From Shimia sediminis (GTDB lineage Bacteria > Pseudomonadota > Alphaproteobacteria > Rhodobacterales > Rhodobacteraceae), in assembly GCF_003990645.1 (NCBI RefSeq), contig NZ_RYZK01000001.1, positions 372,001 through 436,000 on the forward strand: DNA of 64,000 nucleotides, written 5' to 3'. The translations under genes were made by a program, and so were the position numbers. The notes below the pieces were generated by a model that saw nothing but the letters and a program-made list of their open reading frames with translations, was not told where the DNA came from and did not search any database. This document shows, piece after piece, positions 1 through 6,869 of this stretch (position 1 is the stretch's first letter; the number at the start of each line of letters is the position of its first letter).

Positions 1-174
1 AGCCATCTTGCTGAATGGTTCAAGGGCGCGCTTCATCGCGGTCGCCCTCTCCAAAAGCGGCTCAAACATGATGCACATCGATTCGTATCTCTGATCGTTC
101 GTCATGCCGCTCCAAATCTCGTCAGCTTCCGCCATGTCGATCACCAGCTTGCCGTCTTTCATGCCTGTGTTCAT
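1..174 (-). CDS. Small unknown protein of the accessory block (partial, runs off left edge)
   Basis: An open frame starts at the ATG complementary to 172-174 and stays open for 58 codons to the window edge, so the C terminus is missing. The start begins MNTGMKDGKLVIDMAEADE and a purine-rich AAAGGGG lies upstream. The peptide is acidic, Met-rich and probably helical; I recognise no domain. It is divergent from the gene at 308-859, and the shared intergenic stretch (about 175-300) is AT-rich and repeat-laden, as in a phage-type control region. The opposing frame through this stretch is therefore probably only the antisense of this gene. Confidence 0.5.
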   Translation of the reverse strand, partial: MNTGMKDGKLVIDMAEADEIWSGMTNDQRYESMCIMFEPLLERATAMKRALEPFSKMA

Positions 175-194
175 CGCGATGCCCCTTTGTTTTC

Positions 195-270
195 TACTAA
201 ATAGTTTTCCCTTTATTACTAAAAAGTTTTCCACTAAACAAGAGCCAAGTCACAAAAAGAGTGGAAAACT
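195..270. repeat. Direct and inverted repeats in a divergent control region
   Basis: TACTAAATAGTTTTCC (195-210) and TACTAAAAAGTTTTCC (217-232) are 16-bp direct repeats with one mismatch and a 22-bp period, about two helical turns. The second copy extends to AGTTTTCCACT (225-235), which is perfectly inverted as AGTGGAAAACT at 260-270. A related inverted repeat lies at 3081-3121 beside the tRNA. The placement between divergent genes suggests operators or recombinase/excisionase arm sites; no binding protein is identified. Confidence 0.6.
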
Positions 271-307
271 TTTGGAAACCGTAGAAAACGCAGATACAAG
301 ACCGCCT

Positions 308-859
308 GTGATTATTGGTTACGGGACGATTCCCCAAAAAGGGGCGCTGATGACAGCTGGTGCGGAGCGCGTTTTCACGCACCCCGACGATCTTCCATTG
401 TTCATGGACTATCCGGGCGTCAGCCTCAGAGCGCACGATACATTGCTGATGGTGCAGCCGAAGCTGATCCACCTTCCCGAACTCAAGACGCTTTGGGTTT
501 CTTGCGATAAGAAGCTGATATTGAAAGTCGTCGGCAATAACCCGTTCGTTTGCAGATCGGAAGCGGACCTCAGAGCCTTCCAGGCACAAAAGCCCAAGGG
601 TGTTGCGACCGCGTTGGAGAAGCTGACCGGCAGGCCGGGCACGGTGGATTACACTCTAGAACAGGCCGAGGCGATCATTCGTCTGTGGCATCAGAAACCG
701 AAAATACCCCCGCGCAAGATTGTGATCGAGGTCGCGACGATTTTGAATGTCGATGCGGACAAGATCAGCGTTCAGTGGGTCAAGGATCTGGTTATCAAGT
801 TTGTTGGGACCGCTAAGCGCGATTGCCCCGAAAACTGGAAGGGCGTGAGGGATGCGTAG
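308..859 (+). CDS. Degenerate serine-recombinase-like protein (tentative)
   Basis: The product is about 183 aa if read from GTG 308. Its first 60 residues (IIGYG, then Q..L..AGAERVF, then LR..DTLLMVQPKLI) resemble the opening of a resolvase/invertase catalytic domain, but the loop that normally holds the catalytic serine after GYARVS is shortened and I see no Ser there, so it would be catalytically dead. The C-terminal 70 residues are basic and predicted helical, compatible with DNA binding. The start is uncertain: ATG 350 has a good AAGGGG Shine-Dalgarno 5 nt upstream, while GTG 308 or TTG 272 keep the recombinase-like beginning. The frame opens further upstream (104), but that part is antisense to the left-hand gene. 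It overlaps the GIY-YIG gene by 8 nt. Confidence 0.5.
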   Translation: MIIGYGTIPQKGALMTAGAERVFTHPDDLPLFMDYPGVSLRAHDTLLMVQPKLIHLPELKTLWVSCDKKLILKVVGNNPFVCRSEADLRAFQAQKPKGVATALEKLTGRPGTVDYTLEQAEAIIRLWHQKPKIPPRKIVIEVATILNVDADKISVQWVKDLVIKFVGTAKRDCPENWKGVRDA

Positions 860-1214
860 CGTGTATCGTGCCTATGGTTACGACGATCTTCTGCTCTATG
901 TTGGGTGCACCAAGGATGTCGGCAACCGACTAAAACAGCACAGACAGTCGTCGCGCTGGTATTATCGCAGCGAGATCATCAAGGTGCGCAATTTCGAAAG
1001 CGCCGAGTATGCGGCGGAAGTTGAGCGCCGCGCCATCTCGCGGCTATGTCCCGTCCAAAACATCCAGCATCAACGTGATTATCGGAGCCGATTGAAAGCT
1101 GTCACAAGGGACAAGTCGGCGTTTGTAGATCGCCGCCCAAGAAGTGAGAAACTCATAGGTGAGATTGATGCGTTTATGCGGGGGCAGTTTTCCCCGGTGA
1201 TTTCTGTAGAATAG
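852..1214 (+). CDS. GIY-YIG domain protein
   Basis: This 120-aa protein carries a GIY-YIG-type fold: YRAYG near residue 6, LLYVGCTKD (14-22), RLKQH (26-30), then AEVERRAI (56-63) with the conserved Glu region, and PVQNIQH. This arrangement is common in small phage-encoded GIY-YIG proteins, where the domain may be a nuclease or a remnant. The start ATG overlaps the end of the preceding gene. The last codons are GTA GAA TAG, followed directly by AAAGG; the same end-plus-ribosome-site module recurs at 1680-1695. The substrate cannot be told from sequence. Confidence 0.75.
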   Translation: MRSVYRAYGYDDLLLYVGCTKDVGNRLKQHRQSSRWYYRSEIIKVRNFESAEYAAEVERRAISRLCPVQNIQHQRDYRSRLKAVTRDKSAFVDRRPRSEKLIGEIDAFMRGQFSPVISVE

Positions 1215-1219
1215 AAAGG
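1204..1219 (+). repeat. Gene-junction repeat CTGTAGAATAGAAAGG, copy 1
   Basis: This 16-bp sequence spans the last codons, the stop codon and the ribosome site between two genes. An identical copy lies at 1680-1695 and a shortened variant, CTGTAGAACGAAAGG, at 1394-1408. It appears to act as a stop-and-restart module. Confidence 0.7.
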
Positions 1220-1225
1220 GCAAAA

Positions 1226-1399
1226 ATGGCTCAAATTGGTTTCAGCCGACCAGAAGGTCGTGTGACAATTCAGTACCCAGAGGACATGTCACTTGAAGAC
1301 CTAGCCGAAACAATTGCGGTCCACATTTCTGCATGCAAGCTTGCGCAATCAAGCATGCGTGGCGCTCCTGAAACTGGGCAAGAGAAATCGAAACTGTAG
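1226..1399 (+). CDS. Small unknown protein, 57 aa
   Basis: A short frame begins MAQIGFSRPEGRVTIQYPED and ends at TAG 1397-1399. The AGAAAGGG sequence 6-11 nt upstream is a fair ribosome site. It sits between two other small genes in the same direction with 11-nt and 18-nt gaps, as in a phage early operon. There is no recognisable domain. Its stop codon lies inside a variant of the CTGTAGAA..GAAAGG junction that also ends its neighbours, although in a different frame. Confidence 0.5.
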   Translation: MAQIGFSRPEGRVTIQYPEDMSLEDLAETIAVHISACKLAQSSMRGAPETGQEKSKL

Positions 1400-1417
1400 A
1401 ACGAAAGGGGCCGAGGC

Positions 1418-1690
1418 ATGGGGTTGGGTTATCTGAATGAAAAGCAAGAAGAGTGCCCATTTTGCGGCGAGCCTTGGGCTTCTCAGACGCACTACGATCT
1501 GCAGTCCTGCAATTGCATTCATCAGACAGATGGAGCCGACCCGTACACTGTACTTGTTGCGGTCGCCGATTGCGCCAGAAGGTGGGACCCAGAGGCGCGA
1601 ATAGTCGGAAATGTGCGGGCCGGTGACATACTGCGGGCGTGTAACGAAGCAACGAGCATTCTGGCGCGACAGTCAACAACTGTAGAATAG
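1418..1690 (+). CDS. Cys-rich small protein, possible zinc knuckle, 90 aa
   Basis: The 90-aa product has CPFC at residues 13-16 followed by C30 and C32 (SCNCIH), a plausible single zinc site near the N terminus. The remainder is a helical alpha/beta-like segment with further Cys residues (DC, AC). GAAAGGGG lies about 10 nt before the ATG. It ends in ACT GTA GAA TAG, the same VE-stop junction as the GIY-YIG gene although the two proteins are otherwise unrelated. Function unknown; the context is the small-gene accessory block. Confidence 0.5.
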   Translation: MGLGYLNEKQEECPFCGEPWASQTHYDLQSCNCIHQTDGADPYTVLVAVADCARRWDPEARIVGNVRAGDILRACNEATSILARQSTTVE

Positions 1691-1695
1691 AAAGG
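1680..1695 (+). repeat. Gene-junction repeat CTGTAGAATAGAAAGG, copy 2
   Basis: This is an exact 16-bp copy of 1204-1219. It supplies the stop codon of the 1418-1690 gene and the AAAGGAG ribosome site of the 1708-1953 gene. Confidence 0.7.
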
Positions 1696-1707
1696 AGACT
1701 ATCAGGT

Positions 1708-1953
1708 ATGACCGAATATATACGAAAAGCCTTTGAAGAATATGATCTAGAGGAGCTTGAGCAGATAGTCTCGGACTATTTTGATGAAGTGGAAAAAGCT
1801 GCGATTCTGTTGGGTGGCGGCCGACACGATGAGGTTTCACCTGAGCTTTTGTTGACAGGCGAACTCGCCATAATGGTTGCTGCGGATCGCTACATTGGTG
1901 CGCGGCGAGCCGAAGTCGCGATTGATAATGTTGTGTCGGTGCTAACAGAATAG
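1708..1953 (+). CDS. Small acidic unknown protein, 81 aa
   Basis: The protein begins MTEYIRKAFEEYDLEELEQI and is rich in Glu/Asp in its first 40 residues, with a likely helical fold throughout. It is preceded by AAAGGAG, 10 nt from the ATG. It ends GTGCTAACAGAATAG, again a short E-stop. I recognise no family. Its position among phage-like micro-genes suggests an accessory or regulatory protein of the integrated element. Confidence 0.5.
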   Translation: MTEYIRKAFEEYDLEELEQIVSDYFDEVEKAAILLGGGRHDEVSPELLLTGELAIMVAADRYIGARRAEVAIDNVVSVLTE

Positions 1954-2003
1954 CGGAATCTCATGTGAGTTGGTGGCACTTTCTGGCTGGACCTAAGGTT
2001 GTG

Positions 2004-2018
2004 GTTAACAAATAGGAG
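2004..2018 (+). repeat. Gene-junction repeat GTTAACAAATAGGAG, copy 1
   Basis: This 15-bp sequence is repeated exactly at 2738-2752, where it encodes the VNK-stop end of a gene plus its ribosome site. Here it ends a possible 16-codon GTG frame (1965-2015), also finishing VNK-stop, and supplies the AGGAGG site of the 25-aa gene at 2025. Confidence 0.65.
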
Positions 2019-2024
2019 GAAGGG

Positions 2025-2102
2025 ATGGGTGCGCGCTTATTTGATATTGTAATGTGTGCTGCCATTATCCTGTTGACCCTTAAGCTTGTGGAGCTGATTT
2101 AG
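2025..2102 (+). CDS. 25-aa single-pass membrane micropeptide
   Basis: The frame MGARLFDIVMCAAIILLTLK plus five residues is nearly all hydrophobic after position 5, so it would form one transmembrane helix. It is supported by a near-perfect AGGAGG Shine-Dalgarno (2015-2020) 4 nt before the ATG, the strongest ribosome site in this block. No family is recognisable at this length. In a prophage it could be a membrane-active peptide, for example holin-like, antiholin-like or toxin-like; that is inference only. Confidence 0.45.
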   Translation: MGARLFDIVMCAAIILLTLKLVELI

Positions 2103-2317
2103 AGGATCGCAACAATGGTTGGATCACACGCGGCGCATGCGCTAAATATGAATTACTCGCAGATAAATCGTAGATTGAGTTTCTCTATCCTGGCCTGCGT
2201 CGATGCTTTGCAGCGCGCTGTACTGGTGATGGACGGAAAGGCGGCACTTCCTTTTGAGGGAGGCGCGACGTGCAGAGACGTTTCTGGATCAAACCGAAGA
2301 CGCATAAGGAGCGGAAC
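2103..2317 (+). other. Low-confidence stretch between micropeptide and zinc-finger gene
   Basis: A frame opens at ATG 2115 after AGAGGATC and would run to 2459, but its second half lies under the clearly coding C2H2 gene in another frame. A GTG at 2270 preceded by GAGGGAGG is in frame with the zinc-finger gene and could extend it N-terminally by 16 residues. I cannot decide between a short real gene, a decayed gene and an extended zinc-finger protein. Confidence 0.3.
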
Positions 2318-2476
2318 ATGTCCACCAATGCGCATCACGACCGGATTCAATGCCCTATCTGCGAGAAGAGGTTCGACAAGGTTGAAAAGCTCGAACAGCA
2401 CCAGCGCACCAAGGGGCACTATCACCCCCATGAGCCGCGCCCATACGCGCATCTTGTGAAACCTGTAGGAGAGTAA
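2318..2476 (+). CDS. C2H2 zinc-finger micro-protein, 52 aa
   Basis: Reading from ATG 2318 gives a 52-aa protein with one classical C2H2 finger: CPIC, 12 residues, H, 5 residues, H. The Phe (RF) and Leu (KLEQH) fall where a eukaryote-style finger has its hydrophobic core. A His-rich tail (HYHPHEP) follows. AAGGAG stands 6 nt before the ATG. It is too short for a Ros/MucR protein and lacks their flanking helices. Likely nucleic-acid or protein binding within the integrated element. GTG 2270 is an alternative start giving 68 aa. Confidence 0.6.
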   Translation: MSTNAHHDRIQCPICEKRFDKVEKLEQHQRTKGHYHPHEPRPYAHLVKPVGE

Positions 2477-2485
2477 GGAGCGGAC

Positions 2486-2749
2486 ATGAATAGAACAACG
2501 AGTGGCAGCGGAACCATTTCGGCGGTCTCTCCCGAGTTTTTCAATCTCTCGCGGCGCGCCCAAGGTGCCTATATTGCATTGTTGTTGAAGCATGTCGCCG
2601 ACGATAATTTGGCCGCTCATGTCGCTGCGTCACTTACCTCAGTGTTGGGAAATATTGGCGCAATGGAATTATGTATCGACCTCTCGAAGAACGTCCACGC
2701 AATTACTGGCCAGGCGGAGGATTCATCTGTGCCAAAAGTTAACAAATAG
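2486..2749 (+). CDS. Small unknown protein, 87 aa
   Basis: This 87-aa frame follows the zinc-finger gene after 9 nt, with TAAGGAGCGGACATG forming stop, ribosome site and start together. A near-identical TAAGGAGCGGAACATG precedes the zinc-finger gene (2305-2320). The protein is Ser/Thr/Gly-rich at the start, then helical (ARGAYIALLLKH..AASLTSVL type segments). It ends in VNK-stop inside the GTTAACAAATAGGAG repeat. No domain recognised. Confidence 0.45.
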   Translation: MNRTTSGSGTISAVSPEFFNLSRRAQGAYIALLLKHVADDNLAAHVAASLTSVLGNIGAMELCIDLSKNVHAITGQAEDSSVPKVNK

Positions 2750-2752
2750 GAG
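2738..2752 (+). repeat. Gene-junction repeat GTTAACAAATAGGAG, copy 2
   Basis: This is an exact copy of 2004-2018. It ends the 2486-2749 gene and offers an AGGAG upstream of the next small gene. Confidence 0.65.
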
Positions 2753-2791
2753 CACCTTTCCCAATCTCCTAGGCCGCGCTATGGGTTTTCA

Positions 2792-3061
2792 ATGCTCAAG
2801 CGCGGCGGCACACACCTGGCAACAATTCCCAAACACCTGATCTGGATTGAGTGTGCCTGTGGTCATACGTCTAGTGTGCCGATTGCTGACGTTCTCAAAA
2901 CCACCAGCTTGCTAACCGTGGCTGACGTCATCGACCGCGCCAAGTGTCTCAGATGCTTCACGCGTAATGTGAAAGAGTTCCGGCTTGTTTATCAGCCTAA
3001 CGGCGTTGTGAGGGCGATGGAGGGGGCGGAGCAGGGTAAGCCGGATTTGCCACCAATTTAA
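2792..3061 (+). CDS. Zinc-ribbon-like small protein, 89 aa
   Basis: The product contains CACGH at about residues 21-25 and CLRC at about 52-55, a CxC/CxxC set that could bind one zinc ion. Its order (short N terminus, Cys pair, helix, second Cys pair, basic strand ending FRLVYQ) is typical of small phage or plasmid zinc-ribbon proteins. The start codon is uncertain because no ribosome site is visible within 12 nt of ATG 2792. It is the last gene before the tRNA. Confidence 0.45.
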   Translation: MLKRGGTHLATIPKHLIWIECACGHTSSVPIADVLKTTSLLTVADVIDRAKCLRCFTRNVKEFRLVYQPNGVVRAMEGAEQGKPDLPPI

Positions 3062-3080
3062 AGTGGCTCGAATCGGCAAA

Positions 3081-3121
3081 AGTTTCCCACTCAAATCTTC
3101 CCACCTATGCCTAGTGGGAAA
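3081..3121. repeat. Inverted repeat next to tRNA, related to 225-270
   Basis: TTTCCCACT (3083-3091) and AGTGGGAAA (3113-3121) form a 9-bp inverted repeat with a 21-nt centre. The left arm in full, AGTTTCCCACT, differs by one base from AGTTTTCCACT at 225-235. Sitting about 45 bp from the 3' end of a tRNA, it may be an integrase arm site or the element's last terminator. Confidence 0.5.
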
Positions 3122-3165
3122 AAAGTTTCAAAAAGAGCAATAAATTCAGATAGATAGGATTTAGG

Positions 3166-3242
3166 TGGTAGGCCCGGCAGGACTTGAACCCGCAACCAAA
3201 GCGTTATGAGCGCTCTGCTCTAACCAATTGAGCTACAGGCCC
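3166..3242 (-). tRNA. tRNA with CAT anticodon (Ile2 or elongator Met)
   Basis: The reverse strand folds as a cloverleaf: 5' GGGCCTG acceptor, D arm TAGCTCAATTGGTTAGAGC, anticodon arm AGCG-CTCATAA-CGCT, T arm with GGTTCAAGTCC, and an encoded 3' CCA (complement of 3166-3168). The anticodon is CAT. It lacks the initiator features, so it is either Ile-CAT (lysidine-modified) or elongator Met; I lean to Ile2. Its 3' end faces the accessory block at 1-3160, consistent with use as an integration site. Confidence 0.9.
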
Positions 3243-3352
3243 ACCCTTGATGGCCCTTTTGCTAACACAAGCCGCGCCCGCGTCAAGGCTAACCATTGTT
3301 TCCTTTGCGGGGATGGTCTAGTGCCTTCGCAAATCCTGAGACGGAGTTGGAT

Positions 3353-4399
3353 ATGAGCGACGGCAAGAACGGCATCACCTATGCGGATGCAGGTGTGGAT
3401 ATCGACGCGGGCAACGCATTGGTGGATCGAATCAAACCGGCGGCCAAGCGAACGACGCGACCGGGTGTGATGGCAGGGCTGGGCGGATTTGGAGCGCTGT
3501 TCGATTTAAAGGCTGCCGGATACGTCGATCCGATCCTTGTTGGTGCGACGGACGGCGTTGGCACAAAGCTGCGCATTGCCATTGACACAGGCAATGTGGA
3601 TGGCGTGGGCATCGATCTTGTTGCGATGTGCGTGAATGACCTTGTGTGTCAGGGTGCCGAGCCGTTGTTCTTTCTTGATTACTTTGCCACCGGCAAGCTG
3701 GAAACCGAGCAAGCCGCGCGGATCATTGAAGGCATTGCCGAGGGCTGCGTGCAATCGGGCTGTGCGTTGATCGGTGGTGAGACCGCGGAGATGCCGGGCA
3801 TGTATGAGGCCGGCGACTTTGATCTTGCTGGCTTCTCAGTTGGCGCGATGGAACGCGGTGCGGATCTGCCAGCCGATGTGACCGAAGGCGATGTGCTGCT
3901 CGGGCTGGCCTCGAGCGGCGTGCACTCGAATGGTTACAGCCTGGTGCGAAAGCTGGTTGAGATCTCAGGCCTTGGCTGGGACGACGATTGCCCCTGGGGT
4001 GATGGCACTTTGGGAGCTGCTTTGCTCGCGCCGACTCGCCTCTATGTAAAGCAATCCCTTGCTGCAGTGCGGGCAGGGGGCGTGCACGCGCTGGCTCATA
4101 TCACCGGCGGTGGTTTGACCGAGAACCTGCCTCGAGTCTTGCCCGATGATTTGGGGGCGGATCTCGACCTGAATGCCTGGGATCTGCCGCCTGTGTTCCA
4201 ATGGCTCGCCAAGACCGGCGATATGGCTGAGTCGGAGATGCTCAAGACCTTTAACTGTGGTGTGGGCATGATCCTGTCCGTGGCTGCGGACGAGGCCGAC
4301 ACCATCCAAGCCTTGTTGGCGAACGAAGGTGAGGTCGTCTACCGCATAGGCAGCGTGACCAAAGGCACGGGCGTGCGCTATTCGGGCACTCTTCTGTGA
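3353..4399 (+). CDS. purM: Phosphoribosylformylglycinamidine cyclo-ligase
   Basis: PurM (AIR synthetase) closes the imidazole ring of FGAM with ATP to give AIR, step 5 of purine synthesis. The 348-aa product has the expected length and order: [14 protein letters not shown] at the start, [26 protein letters not shown] (ATP-binding loop), [44 protein letters not shown] and [16 protein letters not shown]. The frame is open from 3296, but MSDGKNG at ATG 3353 is the family start. It overlaps purN by 4 nt (GTGA), so the two are translationally coupled. Confidence 0.97.
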   Translation: MSDGKNGITYADAGVDIDAGNALVDRIKPAAKRTTRPGVMAGLGGFGALFDLKAAGYVDPILVGATDGVGTKLRIAIDTGNVDGVGIDLVAMCVNDLVCQGAEPLFFLDYFATGKLETEQAARIIEGIAEGCVQSGCALIGGETAEMPGMYEAGDFDLAGFSVGAMERGADLPADVTEGDVLLGLASSGVHSNGYSLVRKLVEISGLGWDDDCPWGDGTLGAALLAPTRLYVKQSLAAVRAGGVHALAHITGGGLTENLPRVLPDDLGADLDLNAWDLPPVFQWLAKTGDMAESEMLKTFNCGVGMILSVAADEADTIQALLANEGEVVYRIGSVTKGTGVRYSGTLL

Positions 4400-4989
4400 C
4401 CAAACGCGTTGCCATCTTTATTTCCGGGGGCGGCTCGAACATGGTCAGCCTTGTGCAGGATATGCTGTCAGGGCATCACCCTGCTAAGCCTGTTCTCGTG
4501 CTGGCAAACAACGCAGAGGCCGGTGGCTTGAAGAAAGCCAAAGAGATGGGCGTGGAAACAGCCGTTGTCGACCATCGGCCCTTTGATGGGGATCGGCCAG
4601 CCTTTGAAGCGGCGCTGCAGGCGGAGCTGAACAATGTGCAGCCGGATATTCTGTGTCTTGCGGGATTCATGCGGGTTCTGACCGAGGGATTTGTTGCGCC
4701 TTGGGAAGGGCGTATGCTCAACATCCATCCGTCGCTTTTGCCTAAGTACAAAGGGCTGAACACACATGCTCGGGCATTAGAGGCTAAAGACGCAGAGCAC
4801 GGCTGTACCGTACACCTCGTGACACCGGCCTTGGACGATGGCCCAATCCTTGGGCAGGCCAGGGTGCCAGTGTTACAAGACGATACGCCAGACTCGCTTG
4901 CCGCGAGGGTTCTGAAACTGGAACACAGGCTTTATCCGGCAGTTCTGCGCCGTTTTGCAGACGGGAATACCGCGCGTCTAGACCTCTGA
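4396..4989 (+). CDS. purN: Phosphoribosylglycinamide formyltransferase
   Basis: PurN transfers a formyl group from 10-formyl-THF to GAR, step 3 of purine synthesis. The 197-aa protein shows the nucleotide loop ISGGGSNM (residues 8-15), the substrate/catalytic region LAGFMRVLT, and the conserved [20 protein letters not shown] with catalytic Asn and His, followed by [19 protein letters not shown] containing the catalytic Asp. It starts at GTG 4396 inside the purM stop (GTGA), a coupled pair. Confidence 0.97.
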   Translation: MTKRVAIFISGGGSNMVSLVQDMLSGHHPAKPVLVLANNAEAGGLKKAKEMGVETAVVDHRPFDGDRPAFEAALQAELNNVQPDILCLAGFMRVLTEGFVAPWEGRMLNIHPSLLPKYKGLNTHARALEAKDAEHGCTVHLVTPALDDGPILGQARVPVLQDDTPDSLAARVLKLEHRLYPAVLRRFADGNTARLDL

Positions 4990-5081
4990 GCGCAGGTCCT
5001 TTCGTCACATATTTGCATTCCCGACCGTTTCGCCGTAACCCGGTGTTTCGAGCAGGATATGAAAAGTTTAGACAGACCGTA

Positions 5082-6239
5082 ATGAAAACTCTGAAAACCA
5101 CCGAGGAACTGGCTGCCTTCTGTCAGATAGCCGCCAGCAAACCCTACGTCACCATTGATACCGAGTTCCTGCGCGAGCGTACGTATTACTCGAAGCTGTG
5201 CCTTGTTCAACTCGCCGTTCCCGATCACGATGGCGACGACGCGGTTTTGGTGGATCCGCTGGTGGATGGCCTGTCGCTGGAACCGCTTTATGAGCTGTTT
5301 CGGAACACGGATGTGGTCAAGGTGTTCCATGCTGCGCGGCAAGATCTGGAGATCTTTTTTGTCGAGGCCGGTGTGTTTCCCGAACCGCTTTTTGACACCC
5401 AGGTTGCAGCCATGGTCTGTGGCTTTGGCGATCAGGTGGGGTATGAGACCCTGGTGCGCAAGATCGCCCGCCAAGATCTGGACAAATCAAGCCGTTTCAC
5501 TGATTGGTCGCGCCGACCGCTGACCGAAGCACAGCAGCGCTATGCGCTGGCCGATGTCACGCATTTGCGCAGGATTTACGAGTTTCTTGCCGACAAACTG
5601 GAAGAAACGGGCCGCGCACATTGGGTGAAAGAAGAGTTGCATGTTCTCACCCATGAAGACACCTACATCATCGAGCCTTCCGAAGCCTGGCGCCGCGTAA
5701 AAACCCGTACGACTACACCCAAATTCCTGTCGATCGTTCGGGAACTGGCACGTTTTCGCGAGGGCTATGCCCAGAGCCGCAATGTGCCACGCAACCGTGT
5801 GTACAAAGATGACGCGCTGATCGAATTGGCATCGACCAAGCCGCAATCCTTGCAAGACCTCGGACGCTCGCGTCTCTTGCTGAGAGAAGCCCGCAAGGGA
5901 GAGATTGCAGACGGTATTTTGAAAGCCGTGCAGTTGGGTCTTTCGTGTCCGCAGGATGAGATGCCACAAGCCGATAACGGTCGGGACAAGCAGAACGTGA
6001 ACCCAGCTTTGGCGGACCTACTGCGGGTGCTTCTCAAGGCAAAAACAGAAAGTTCTGGAGTGGCTTCGAAACTCATTGCACCCGCTGCGGACCTTGACGC
6101 AATTGCATCGGGTCAGCGCGATGTTGCGGCCCTCAGTGGCTGGCGTCACGAAGTTTTTGGCGAAGATGCCTTGCGCCTGTGCAAAGGCGAAATTGCGCTG
6201 GCGGCCAAGGGAAAAAGCGTCAAAGTGGTGGAACTCTGA
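5082..6239 (+). CDS. rnd: Ribonuclease D
   Basis: RNase D is a 3'-5' exonuclease of the DEDD family that trims tRNA and other RNA 3' ends. The 385-aa product opens with the exonuclease I motif TIDTEFLRE (Asp and Glu metal ligands), then KVFHAARQDLEIF (motif II) and QQRYALADVTHLRRIYEFL (motif III, with Tyr and Asp), followed by the HRDC domain around KFLSIVRELARFRE. ATG 5082 matches the family start better than the longer frame from 5013. It lies just after purMN, about 90 nt away. Confidence 0.95.
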   Translation: MKTLKTTEELAAFCQIAASKPYVTIDTEFLRERTYYSKLCLVQLAVPDHDGDDAVLVDPLVDGLSLEPLYELFRNTDVVKVFHAARQDLEIFFVEAGVFPEPLFDTQVAAMVCGFGDQVGYETLVRKIARQDLDKSSRFTDWSRRPLTEAQQRYALADVTHLRRIYEFLADKLEETGRAHWVKEELHVLTHEDTYIIEPSEAWRRVKTRTTTPKFLSIVRELARFREGYAQSRNVPRNRVYKDDALIELASTKPQSLQDLGRSRLLLREARKGEIADGILKAVQLGLSCPQDEMPQADNGRDKQNVNPALADLLRVLLKAKTESSGVASKLIAPAADLDAIASGQRDVAALSGWRHEVFGEDALRLCKGEIALAAKGKSVKVVEL

Positions 6240-6737
6240 TCAGCGGCGTGATTGGCGTGCGTTTTCAGCAGCCACGACCTTGATAGTTCTTACGCCGGAA
6301 AGCTGCTGTTCGGTAAGGCTGTGCGCCACCGTAACAGTACGCGTCTGGTCAGAGCCACCCCGCGATCCCCACGACGGATGCACGGCCAACAACTCGTAGG
6401 TCAGCACACCATTCTGAGGCACACCTTCGTTCAGTGGGCTTAGCTTGACCGCAAAAGCGCCCTGAACATAGGCAACGCCAGACGCGCGAATGATCGCTCC
6501 ATCTGCGATGCGCTCTACTTTCAGTTCGGTCACTGATCGCACAGGAACGCCGGCGTATGTCGCCTCGGGACGGCGCATAAGTTGGTTCTGTTCTGGTATG
6601 AGCGGATTTGCTTCGCCAGCTGTGGCTTCAACGGCCACTTCTTCTGAACCGCCGAACCAATTGCGCGGGTTGAGTCGCGTACTGCACGCACTCAGAAGGA
6701 TCGCCCCAACTGCAAGGCATATCACTAAGTTCCGCAT
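6240..6737 (-). CDS. Outer-membrane lipoprotein of unknown function
   Basis: From the ATG complementary to 6735-6737 (with GAGG 8 nt upstream) the product is 165 aa and begins MRNLVICLAVGAILLSAC, a lipoprotein signal with lipobox LLSAC and a +2 Ser that favours the outer membrane. The mature part has a short linker, then a beta-rich 120-residue domain without recognised motifs. It ends immediately beside the rnd stop codon on the other strand, so the two are convergent. Homologues in this group sometimes carry an unsupported 'galactarate dehydratase' name; nothing here indicates an enzyme. Confidence 0.75.
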   Translation of the reverse strand: MRNLVICLAVGAILLSACSTRLNPRNWFGGSEEVAVEATAGEANPLIPEQNQLMRRPEATYAGVPVRSVTELKVERIADGAIIRASGVAYVQGAFAVKLSPLNEGVPQNGVLTYELLAVHPSWGSRGGSDQTRTVTVAHSLTEQQLSGVRTIKVVAAENARQSRR

Positions 6738-6869
6738 TGGCTCATCCTCGTTTGCTTTTTTCTTCAATTAGCGGATTGCAGCCGCCTTGAAAAGCGTCAA
6801 GGCAGGGCTGGACCTTTTGTCGTCAGCGACTTAGGTGAAGAGCGTTACCGTAAGGAGAGTGTTCACGTC

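Noticed and set aside
104-307. N-terminal 68 codons of the frame that ends at 859
   Set aside because: The first part is antisense to the left-edge gene and then crosses an AT-rich repeat region; it reads as non-coding.
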